64,000 nt of DNA. It comes from Brachybacterium sp036311905 (GTDB lineage: Bacteria > Actinomycetota > Actinomycetes > Actinomycetales > Dermabacteraceae). Shown in pieces: positions 57,741 through 64,000 of this stretch. Where the stretch lies: assembly GCF_036311905.1 (NCBI RefSeq), contig NZ_JAZDCH010000028.1:57552-121551 (forward strand). The letters are read 5' to 3'. The position numbers and the translations under genes are program-made. The notes beneath the pieces are model-generated. The model ran no database searches. It had not been told where the DNA came from and saw nothing but the letters and a program-made list of their open reading frames with translations. Every line of letters begins with the position of its first letter. Within the stretch, counting starts at the first letter, position 1.

Positions 57741-59465
57741 ATGCGGACACCGCGCACCCGCGCACGGCAGACACCCCGAGCGGCGGAGGCGATCGATGCC
57801 TTCACCCGGATCTTGGGGCGGAAGCACGTGCTCACCACGCCGCGCGCGACCGCCCCGTACACCACCGGCGACCGCTTCGGTTCCGGGGAGGTCCTGGCCG
57901 TGCTGCGGCCCGGGTCGCTGGTGGACATGTGGCGTGCCCTGCAGGTGTGCGTGGACCACGACCTCATCGTCATCCCGCAGGCCGCGAACACCGGCCTGAC
58001 CGGCGGCTCCGGGCCCGGCGCCCCGGACGGTGAGCGGGACGTCGTCATCCTCTCCACCCTGCGGATCGACGCGATCCATCTCCTGCACGACGCCCGCGAG
58101 GCCGTCAGCCTCGCCGGCGCCACCCTCTACTCCCTCGAGGAGACGCTCGCCGCACACGGTCGCGAGCCGCACTCCGTCATCGGCTCCACCTCGATCGGCG
58201 CGACCGTGGTGGGCGGCATCGCCAACAACTCCGGCGGCTCCCAGATCCGCAAGGGCCCCGCCTACACGGAGCAGGCGATCTACGCCCGGGTCGAGGGGGA
58301 CGGCACGATCCAGCTGGTCAATCACCTGGGCATCGACCTCGGCACCGACCCCACCCACATCCTGGATCGGCTGGAGCGCGGCGACTGGTCCGCCGCCGAC
58401 GTCACCCCGCCGCCCCCCGACGGCACCGGTACCGACTACGCCGAGCACGTGCGCGAGCTCGCCCCCACCCCCGCCCGCTTCAACGCCGACCCGACCTTCC
58501 TCCACGAGGCCTCGGGCTGCGCCGGTAAGCTCCTCGTCTTCGCCGTCCGCACGCGCACCTTCCCGCTCGAGCAGGACAAGGCCACGTTCTACATCGGCAC
58601 CGACCGCCCCGCCGATCTCGAGGCGCTGCGCCGCCGGTTCCTCGCGGCCGACGGCCCCCTGCCGATCTCCGGCGAGTACCTCAGCGCCCACGCCTTCGAC
58701 CTCGCGGCCGAGTACGGCAAGGACACCTACGTCTCGCTGAAGCACGCCGGCTCCGCCGCGCTGGTGCGGATGTTCGCGCTGAAGAGCTGGGCCAACGGCG
58801 TCCTCGCGAAGCTGCCGGGCACCGGGCCGTCGGCCGCCGACGCGATCTCCCAGCGCCTGTTCTCCCTGGTCCCCGCGAGGATCCCGGCCCGCCTGCTCAG
58901 CTACCGCGACCGCTTCGCCCACCACCTGATCCTGGTCGTCAGCGGCAGCGAGCGCGCGGCGACCGAGCAGCTGCTGAAGGGATTCTTCGCCGAAGACGGA
59001 CATGAGGGCGACTTCTTCGCCTGCGACGCCGAGGAGGCGCAGAGCGCGACCCTGATCCGCTTCGGCGTCGCGAGCGCCGCGAGCCGCTACTACGTCATTC
59101 ACCGCGAGGAGGCCTCCGCGATGGTCACCTTCGACGTCGCCCTGCGCCGCGACGACGAGGACTGGCTGGAGGTGCTGCCCGAGGAGATCGCGGACCAGCT
59201 GCTGCAGAGCGTCTACTTCGGCCACTTCTTCTGCCACGTGCTGCACCAGGACCACGTGGCGAGGAAGGGCGTGGACCCCGTCGCGCTGAAGAAGCGGATG
59301 ACCCGCCTGCTGGAGGAGCGCGGCGCCGCCGTCCCCGCCGAGCACAACTTCGGCCGGATCTATCCGGCCCCGGCGGGGACGGTCGAGCACTACCGTCGGC
59401 TGGACCCGTGGAACATGTTCAACGCCGGCGTGGGGGAGACGTCGGTGCGGAAGGGATGGGGGTGA
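57741..59465 (+). CDS. dld: Quinone-dependent D-lactate dehydrogenase
   Basis: The product is 574 residues. The FAD-binding domain (about 20-260) has NTGLTGGSGPG and SIGATVVGGIANNSGGSQIRKGPA. The C-terminal region (about 260-574) is the lactate-dehydrogenase membrane-binding type: FPLEQDKATFYIGTDRP, YVSLKHAGS and HVLHQDHVARKG. It oxidises D-lactate to pyruvate, passing electrons to quinone at the membrane surface. An AAGGAGCAG site lies about 10 bases before the ATG. It lies 122 bases after the Gfo/Idh gene, possibly as a separate transcript. Confidence 0.94.
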   Translation: MRTPRTRARQTPRAAEAIDAFTRILGRKHVLTTPRATAPYTTGDRFGSGEVLAVLRPGSLVDMWRALQVCVDHDLIVIPQAANTGLTGGSGPGAPDGERDVVILSTLRIDAIHLLHDAREAVSLAGATLYSLEETLAAHGREPHSVIGSTSIGATVVGGIANNSGGSQIRKGPAYTEQAIYARVEGDGTIQLVNHLGIDLGTDPTHILDRLERGDWSAADVTPPPPDGTGTDYAEHVRELAPTPARFNADPTFLHEASGCAGKLLVFAVRTRTFPLEQDKATFYIGTDRPADLEALRRRFLAADGPLPISGEYLSAHAFDLAAEYGKDTYVSLKHAGSAALVRMFALKSWANGVLAKLPGTGPSAADAISQRLFSLVPARIPARLLSYRDRFAHHLILVVSGSERAATEQLLKGFFAEDGHEGDFFACDAEEAQSATLIRFGVASAASRYYVIHREEASAMVTFDVALRRDDEDWLEVLPEEIADQLLQSVYFGHFFCHVLHQDHVARKGVDPVALKKRMTRLLEERGAAVPAEHNFGRIYPAPAGTVEHYRRLDPWNMFNAGVGETSVRKGWG

Positions 59466-59486
59466 CGGACCCGGACGGTGAGCGCT

Positions 59487-59505
59487 GCCGGGTGGTCCAC
59501 CCGGG
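59487..59505. terminator. Small hairpin after dld
   Basis: CCGGGTGG-T-CCACCCGG (59488-59504) can form a 7-bp stem with a 3-base loop, 22 bases after the dld stop. It has no T-run, so its strength is uncertain. Confidence 0.4.
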
Positions 59506-59595
59506 ACGCCGCACCTCGCAGGGGCGGGGGTGGAACCGAGCGGGTGTCGGTGAGAGGGTGGAGGCCCGGAAGACCCCATCTCAGGAGGTTCGGCC

Positions 59596-59781
59596 ATGAG
59601 CAGCACCCCGATGTACCACCCCGACGACGACGAGACCAGTCCCCTCCCGGAGGACCAGGGCATCGCCCAGCCCGGCAGCGGAGCCGCCGAGGAGGACCCG
59701 TCGCGGTCCTCCGAGGACAGCGACTCCTCGGGCACCGATCACGACGAGCGCTCCGACGACGGCGACTCGCCGCTGGTCTGA
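59596..59781 (+). CDS. Small acidic hypothetical protein (61 aa)
   Basis: The product is 61 residues, mainly Ser, Asp, Glu, Pro and Gly, and is predicted disordered. A strong CAGGAGG ribosome site sits about 8 bases before the ATG, the main evidence that it is real. It has no recognisable domain and no signal peptide. It follows dld by 130 bases and ends 6 bases before the hairpin at 59787. It resembles, in composition only, the 111-residue protein encoded at 41953. Confidence 0.65.
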   Translation: MSSTPMYHPDDDETSPLPEDQGIAQPGSGAAEEDPSRSSEDSDSSGTDHDERSDDGDSPLV

Positions 59782-59786
59782 GACCC

Positions 59787-59820
59787 GCCGCTATGAGCGA
59801 TCGCTATCGCTCACAGCGGC
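59787..59820. terminator. Two-part hairpin terminator
   Basis: TGAGCGAT (59794-59801) pairs with ATCGCTCA (59806-59813) around a CGCT loop, extended by GCCGCT/AGCGGC outside. It ends the small acidic gene and isolates the histidine kinase promoter (TACCAT near 59878). Confidence 0.75.
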
Positions 59821-59917
59821 GCGCCCGTCCCGCGTCGGCGAGGCGAGCCGGGCGGCACGAGGCGCACGATCCCCGCTACCATGAATCGTCAGGACCAGGG
59901 GACGTGCAGGGGGACGT

Positions 59918-61201
59918 GTGGGCGCCGACGACACGGAGTCATATCGCGGAACGGACGGTCGTTCGGGCACCGCGGTGCTCGTCTCCGAGGAGGCGAGGCA
60001 GCGCTGGCTGCACGCCTACGGACTTCCCCACGGCCATGCCGACGATCGGCTGCCCGGCGCGGGTGCGGAGCAGACCTGGACGACGTCCACCCCGCGCCTG
60101 AACCGCCTGGCGCGGATGGCGGCCGCGGTCGCCGAGGTGCCGTTCGCGGTCGTCAACGTCATCACCGCGGACGAGCAGCACCAGATCGCCGCGTTCGGCG
60201 TGGACCCCTCCGTGTGCTCGCGCGAGGACTCGATGTGCGCGAAGGTGTTCCTCGACGACCACCCCGCCGTGGTCCCGGACGCGTCCCGGGACCCGCGCTT
60301 CCGCGACAACCCCTTCGTGACCGGCGTCATCGCGGACGTGCGCGGCTACGTCTCGGTCCCTCTCCACGCGGAGGTGCCGCTGGGGTCGCTGTGCGTGTTC
60401 TCCTCCGCCCCCGCGACGATCACCCCGGACCAGCTGGTGCTCCTGGAGAACCTGGCGGAGAACGTCATCGACGTCCTCGAGCTCGAACGCCGCGACCGGC
60501 AGCTCGACGCCTCCCTGGCCGAAGCCGCCGCCACCGCGGAGCGGCTGGAGGACTTCGCCCGCCAGGTCAGCCACGACCTGCGCACGCCCTTGACGTCGCT
60601 GCTGGGCTTCCTGGAGCTCGCCCAGGAGGCCGATCACGAGGCGCAGGCGCCGGAGCTCCTGCGCCGGGCCGACGGGGCGGGGCGGCGGATGCTCGACTCG
60701 CTCCGCGACCTGCTCGACCACGCCGTGAGCGGGAGCCACCTCGAGAGCGGCCCGGTAGACCTCGGCGCACTGGTGCATCGGGTGCAGGACGACGTCGCCG
60801 ACCTCGCCGCCCGCACCGGCGCCACCATCGAGTGTGCCGGCGGGATCGTCCGCGGCGATGAGTCGCACCTGCGCTCGCTGGTGCAGAACCTCGTGGTCAA
60901 CGCCCTCAAGTACTGCCCCGCTGACCGTGCGCCGCGCGTGCGCATCACCGCCGTCGACGCCGACGGTCACAGCGGCATCCTGGTCGAGGACAACGGCGCG
61001 GGCATCCCTCCCGCCGACCGCGACCGGCTGCTCAGGGACGGGGGACGCCTGCGGCGCAGCGGCGAGCCTCCGGGGACCGGGCTCGGGCTGGGTATCTGCC
61101 GCCACATCGCCGAGGCCCACGGCGGCAGGATCGTCCTCGCGGACACGGCGCTCGGCGGCCTCGGCGTGCGCGCCAGCTGGCCGGTCGGCGCGGCGGGGTA
61201 G
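59918..61201 (+). CDS. Soluble GAF-domain sensor histidine kinase
   Basis: The product is 427 residues with no transmembrane segment. A GAF domain spans about 60-190 (two Cys at 100 and 107 near its centre), then a coiled-coil linker (about 185-212). The HisKA helix has phospho-acceptor His219 (QVSHDLRTPLTSLLGFLEL), and the HATPase domain (about 300-425) has N, G1 and G2 boxes (NLVVNALKY, VEDNGAGIP, GTGLGLGI). It should sense a cytoplasmic ligand or redox state. No response regulator gene is adjacent, so it is an orphan kinase. The start is GTG 59918; GTG 59916 is out of frame. Confidence 0.9.
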   Translation: MGADDTESYRGTDGRSGTAVLVSEEARQRWLHAYGLPHGHADDRLPGAGAEQTWTTSTPRLNRLARMAAAVAEVPFAVVNVITADEQHQIAAFGVDPSVCSREDSMCAKVFLDDHPAVVPDASRDPRFRDNPFVTGVIADVRGYVSVPLHAEVPLGSLCVFSSAPATITPDQLVLLENLAENVIDVLELERRDRQLDASLAEAAATAERLEDFARQVSHDLRTPLTSLLGFLELAQEADHEAQAPELLRRADGAGRRMLDSLRDLLDHAVSGSHLESGPVDLGALVHRVQDDVADLAARTGATIECAGGIVRGDESHLRSLVQNLVVNALKYCPADRAPRVRITAVDADGHSGILVEDNGAGIPPADRDRLLRDGGRLRRSGEPPGTGLGLGICRHIAEAHGGRIVLADTALGGLGVRASWPVGAAG

Positions 61202-61600
61202 CGCCGGGGACGAGGCGCGAGAGTAGGGACACGGGTGGCCTCGACCCAGCCCCATCTCCCCGTCGGGAACCGCCGGGGTGCCGACTACCGTCCGGAGAAC
61301 TCTCCCCGCCGCGCCCGCGCGCGGGGCGATGAACGTGTCTCGCCAGCGGCTGGGCCAGTCCTATCGGGCGCTGGACCGGTTCTCCGGGATCCGGATGGCG
61401 ACGCCGCAGGGCTGGCGCTCGCGCCGGATCCGCACGGCAAGGGCCGGCGAGGTGCAGGCCGGCCATCAGCCCGGTGCGACCGACGACGAGCGCCTCCACG
61501 CCGTAGTCGGCCTGGCGGGGTGCGGCTTTCTGGCGCCCGTCCCCGAAGGATGCCCTGACAGGGACTCCTCCGCTGCGCTCCGCGGATCTACGCTGGGGCG
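61202..61600. other. 399-base intergenic region, nothing recognised
   Basis: Both strands have open frames here but none shows a recognisable domain, start context or convincing codon bias. The position, upstream of and divergent to an XRE/MmyB regulator, is where an oxidoreductase target gene usually lies, so this could be the remnant of one; I see no motif to prove it. Confidence 0.45.
61589..61594 (+). promoter_or_regulatory. -10 hexamer of a leaderless promoter (XRE/MmyB gene)
   Basis: TACGCT, 6 bases (GGGGCG), then ATG at 61601. Confidence 0.6.
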
Positions 61601-62527
61601 ATGGACAACAGGATCGATGTGCGCGAGTTCCTCATGACGCGCCGCGCGAAGGTCACCCCGCAGCAGGCCGGCCTCCCCGTCGGCCCCGGCCGCCGCGTGC
61701 CCGGCCTGCGCCGCAGCGAGGTCGCGATGCTCGCCGGGGTCAGCGTCGAGTACTACGCGAAGCTCGAGCGGGGGGCGATCGCCGGCGCCTCCGCCTCGGT
61801 GCTCGACGCGGTCGCGACCGCCCTGCAGCTGGATGCGACCGAGCGCGCGCACCTCTTCGACCTCGCGAGCGCGGCCGACGGCGTCCCCACCGACCGCCGC
61901 CTGCGTCGGCGGCACGGTGTCGAGACCGGTCCCGTGCGGCCCGGCCTGCAGTGGACGCTCGATGCCCAGACCGACGCGGTCGCCTTCGTGCGCGACCGCT
62001 ACCGGAACGTCCGGGCGATGAACGCCCTGGCCCGCGCCTTCTACGCGCCGCTGCTCGCGACCGTCCCCGAGGGTGGCGTGCCCAACCTGCTGCGCTTCCA
62101 GTTCCTCGAGGACGGCTCCGAGCAGCTCTACCCCGAGTGGGACCGCTTCGCGCAGATGGCCGTGGCCAGCCTGCGCGTCGAGGTGGGGCGCGCCCCGCAC
62201 GACCCGGTCCTGCAGCAGCTCGTCGCGGAGCTGAGCGAGGGTTCCGCGCTGTTCCGCCGGCTGTGGGGCGCGCACGACGTGCTCACCCACGGGGCGGGCA
62301 CCAAGCATTTCCGTCATCCCGTGGTCGGGGACGTCACCGTCGCTTACGAGGAGCTCGCGATCACGGCCGAGCCCGATCTGGTGATGATCGTGTACACCGC
62401 GGAGCCGGCCTCCACCTCGCAGGAGCGGCTGCGCGTGCTCGCGAGCTGGGCCGCTTCCCAGCCGGAGGCGGGGGCCGGCGCGCCCGCCGCCGACCCGCGC
62501 ACGACGGGGGCCGCGCAGGAGGGCTGA
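61601..62527 (+). CDS. XRE family regulator with MmyB-like ligand-binding domain
   Basis: The product is 308 residues. An N-terminal helix-turn-helix (about 8-90; RRVPGLRRSEVAMLAGVSVEYYAKLERG) precedes the MmyB-type PAS-like domain (about 110-275). Its fatty-acid-binding type blocks are WTLDAQTDAVAFVRDRYRNVRAMN and GTKHFRHPVVGDVTVAYEEL. Such regulators commonly control an adjacent divergent oxidoreductase, which is missing here. The C-terminal about 30 residues are Ala-rich and probably disordered. The leaderless promoter fixes the start. Confidence 0.92.
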   Translation: MDNRIDVREFLMTRRAKVTPQQAGLPVGPGRRVPGLRRSEVAMLAGVSVEYYAKLERGAIAGASASVLDAVATALQLDATERAHLFDLASAADGVPTDRRLRRRHGVETGPVRPGLQWTLDAQTDAVAFVRDRYRNVRAMNALARAFYAPLLATVPEGGVPNLLRFQFLEDGSEQLYPEWDRFAQMAVASLRVEVGRAPHDPVLQQLVAELSEGSALFRRLWGAHDVLTHGAGTKHFRHPVVGDVTVAYEELAITAEPDLVMIVYTAEPASTSQERLRVLASWAASQPEAGAGAPAADPRTTGAAQEG

Positions 62528-62563
62528 CCTCCCGCGCGGCCCCGTCGGCCCCGCGTCCGGTGC

Positions 62564-63520
62564 TCAGACGCGCCGGGCGCGCAGCGCCTTGCGCCAGCCG
62601 TCGGCCACGTCGAGCGCGCAGCTGATCGCGATGCCCGCGGCGAGCAGCACCGCGAGGATCCGCGGCGTGTCCCCGCCGACGCCGTTGTCCGTGAGCACCA
62701 GGCGGACGAGCTCGGGGTTGATCAGCTCGCCGCGGGCGATGAGCGTGAGCGCCCAGGAGAGGAAGACCAGCGAGAGCGCCGTGTTGACCACCGCGAAGGG
62801 GGTGGTCCAGGCCCCGCGCCGATGGACCATGACGGTGAGGGCCACCTCGAGCACCACGACGCCCAGCAGTACTGCGATCCACCCCGGCCACAGGCTCGGA
62901 GCCAGGACCGACACCGCGTGGTCGTCGAGCTGCACGACGGGGTCGGCGAGGTCCCAGAGCACCGCCCCGATCACCAGCACGCCCACCACGATCGAGGCGA
63001 TGAGGTCCGAGAGCGGCAGGTCGGGACCGCGCTCCTCGGGGAGGTCCTCGAGGGTCCACTCCTCGCCGGTCTCCGCGTCGGTGCGCTCGAGGATCGCGAA
63101 CACCAGGGTGACCCAGAAGGCGACGTGGACCGCGGCGGTGAGCGCGACCGAGATCGACTGGCCGATCACGGTGCCGACAGGGGCCTCGGAGAGCACCTGG
63201 GCGAGGGCGACACCGACGAGCGCGCAGGCCGGGACGATGCTCTCGAGCAGGATCAGCAGACGGCGCCAGGTCAGGTAGTGCCGCGGTCCGATCAGCTGCA
63301 GCCGGAGGTCCGCGAAGCCCGCGGCGAGACGGGCCGGATCGCCGAGGTCGGTGAGGACCGCGCGCTCGGCGGCCCCGCGCTCCTCGCCCTGCTCGATCCG
63401 GCTCTCGATCGCGTCGGCGATCGAGGTTCCGAGCTCGGCGCGGACGTCCTCGCGGGAGGCGGCGGGCAGGGAGGAGACGGTCGCGGCGATGTAGCGCTGG
63501 GTGAGGTCGATGGCGGTCAT
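62564..63520 (-). CDS. Multi-pass membrane protein co-transcribed with PadR regulator
   Basis: The product is 318 residues. The N-terminal soluble part (1-80; TQRYIAATVSSLPAASREDVRAEL with a second helix AERAVLTDLGDPARLAAGFAD) matches the permease-prefix/DUF1700-type module. Six or seven transmembrane helices follow (about 88-110, 118-140, 170-190, 205-225, 235-255, 275-295). Such proteins are commonly paired with PadR regulators. It follows padR by 1 base, so the pair is one operon. Function is unknown. Confidence 0.85.
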   Translation of the reverse strand: MTAIDLTQRYIAATVSSLPAASREDVRAELGTSIADAIESRIEQGEERGAAERAVLTDLGDPARLAAGFADLRLQLIGPRHYLTWRRLLILLESIVPACALVGVALAQVLSEAPVGTVIGQSISVALTAAVHVAFWVTLVFAILERTDAETGEEWTLEDLPEERGPDLPLSDLIASIVVGVLVIGAVLWDLADPVVQLDDHAVSVLAPSLWPGWIAVLLGVVVLEVALTVMVHRRGAWTTPFAVVNTALSLVFLSWALTLIARGELINPELVRLVLTDNGVGGDTPRILAVLLAAGIAISCALDVADGWRKALRARRV

Positions 63521-63521
63521 G

Positions 63522-63860
63522 TCACTTCTCCTTCGCGGAGGTGGGGAGGGAGTCGATGGCCGCGGTGAGCGCGGACCACTCGGTCATCAGGAGCTCGGCG
63601 AGAGCCGAGCCCTCGGGGGAGGTGCGGTAGACCTTGCGCGGCCGCGCCTCCTCGGTGTTCCACTCGCTCGTGAGGTGTCCCTGCTTCTCGAGGCGTCGCA
63701 GCAGCGGGTAGAGGGTGTTGGCGTCGGTGTCGAAGCCGTGTCGCTCGAGGTCCTGGAGCAGGCCGTAGCCGTACCCGGGCTCGCGCAGGAGATGGAGGCA
63801 CGCGAGCACGACCGTGCCGCGGCGCAGCTCCTGCAGGTGGAGATCCGACTGTTCGCTCAT
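63522..63860 (-). CDS. PadR family transcriptional regulator
   Basis: The product is 112 residues, typical of the short PadR subfamily. The winged helix (about 8-90) has LRRGTVVLACLHLLREPGYGYGLLQDLE and NTLYPLLRRLEKQGHLTSEW, followed by a C-terminal dimerisation helix. It probably represses its own operon, including the membrane protein gene 1 base downstream. The start at 63860 has a TATGGT hexamer 7 bases upstream; the open frame continues further but without coding signs. Confidence 0.93.
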   Translation of the reverse strand: MSEQSDLHLQELRRGTVVLACLHLLREPGYGYGLLQDLERHGFDTDANTLYPLLRRLEKQGHLTSEWNTEEARPRKVYRTSPEGSALAELLMTEWSALTAAIDSLPTSAKEK

Positions 63861-63864
63861 GTAA

Positions 63865-63882
63865 GACACCATAGTGTGTGTC
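63865..63882. promoter_or_regulatory. Putative PadR operator
   Basis: GACAC (63865-63869) and GTGTC (63878-63882) form an inverted repeat that covers the padR -10 hexamer, the right place for autorepression. PadR sites are often ATGT-N8-ACAT; this one differs, so the assignment is tentative. Confidence 0.45.
63868..63873 (-). promoter_or_regulatory. -10 hexamer of a leaderless promoter (padR)
   Basis: TATGGT on the minus strand, 7 bases before the ATG at 63860, with TAGACA as a possible -35 (spacing 16). This is the best -35/-10 pair among the leaderless genes here. Confidence 0.6.
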
Positions 63883-63925
63883 GCACAGTGTTGTCTATGG
63901 GGCAGTCTCAACACCCGGAAACGGG

Positions 63926-63956
<31 letters not shown>

Positions 63957-64000
63957 CGTCCACCCTGTGGGGGGGGGTCTAGCTTAGGGGCGGTATCCCC

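Noticed and set aside
54421..57774. Minus-strand open frame of 1117 codons across the GH35 and Gfo/Idh genes
   Set aside because: It is antisense to two genes with full catalytic motifs, has Val/His/Arg-rich composition typical of GC-skewed shadow frames, and no domain.

Overview
The window is about 64 kb of very GC-rich DNA with dense genes and many 4-base ATGA/GTGA overlaps. It also has GTG starts, leaderless promoters, a two-gene sulfur-transfer unit (sufE with a CRIGERS-type sulfurtransferase) and actinobacterial families such as GPP34, DUF3817 and DUF222/HNH. This fits an actinobacterium of the order Micrococcales; a Brachybacterium-like Dermabacteraceae member is my best guess from protein style, not from a search. 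No rRNA, CRISPR array, prophage or intact insertion sequence was seen. The left edge cuts an ABC ATPase gene. The right edge runs into a 30-base G homopolymer that may be a contig end or a sequencing artefact.

Layout. 0-10.8 kb: ABC ATPase (partial), SRPBCC protein, methionine importer metNIQ, oligopeptidase B, universal stress protein, tRNA-Ser(CGA) with a clear promoter and terminator, HPr, a TetR pair and sufE/sulfurtransferase. 10.9-22.3 kb: housekeeping genes (VOC protein, asparaginase, RlmC, GPP34, HrpB, lipoprotein, DinB, DUF4352, BASS transporter, glutamate-cysteine ligase family). 22.4-28.4 kb: a tightly packed NAD de novo operon (nrtR-like regulator, nadA, nadB, nadC, cysteine desulfurase, unknown gene) behind a putative NrtR operator. 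28.4-31.2 kb: two genes sharing a WXG100-like N-terminus; the first carries a predicted nuclease toxin domain and is followed by a candidate immunity gene.

31.2-46 kb: PabC-like aminotransferase, SorC regulator with an orphan PTS EIIA, NUDIX protein, a DUF222/HNH (13E12-type) gene with repeats upstream, a divergent sugar-acid dehydratase/alcohol dehydrogenase pair, aldo/keto reductase, an ECF sigma factor with a membrane partner, succinate-semialdehyde-type dehydrogenase, and a sodium:solute symporter with a small membrane partner. 46.3-59.5 kb: a carbohydrate ABC importer (binding protein and two permeases; no ATPase), two tandem serpin genes, GH42 and GH35 beta-galactosidases without signal peptides, a Gfo/Idh/MocA oxidoreductase and a quinone-type D-lactate dehydrogenase. 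The layout suggests import of intact galactosides and cytoplasmic cleavage. 59.6-63.9 kb: small acidic protein, soluble GAF histidine kinase, XRE/MmyB regulator, and a PadR regulator with its membrane-protein partner.

Most unusual items: the tandem serpins (one predicted lipoprotein, one predicted cytoplasmic) embedded in a galactoside locus; the WXG-like toxin/immunity/paralogue cluster; a near-identical palindrome (ATGGGGAG-N2-CTCCCC) in three intergenic gaps, two of them in that cluster; and a repeated leaderless promoter architecture (TANNNT, then 6-7 bases, then the start codon).
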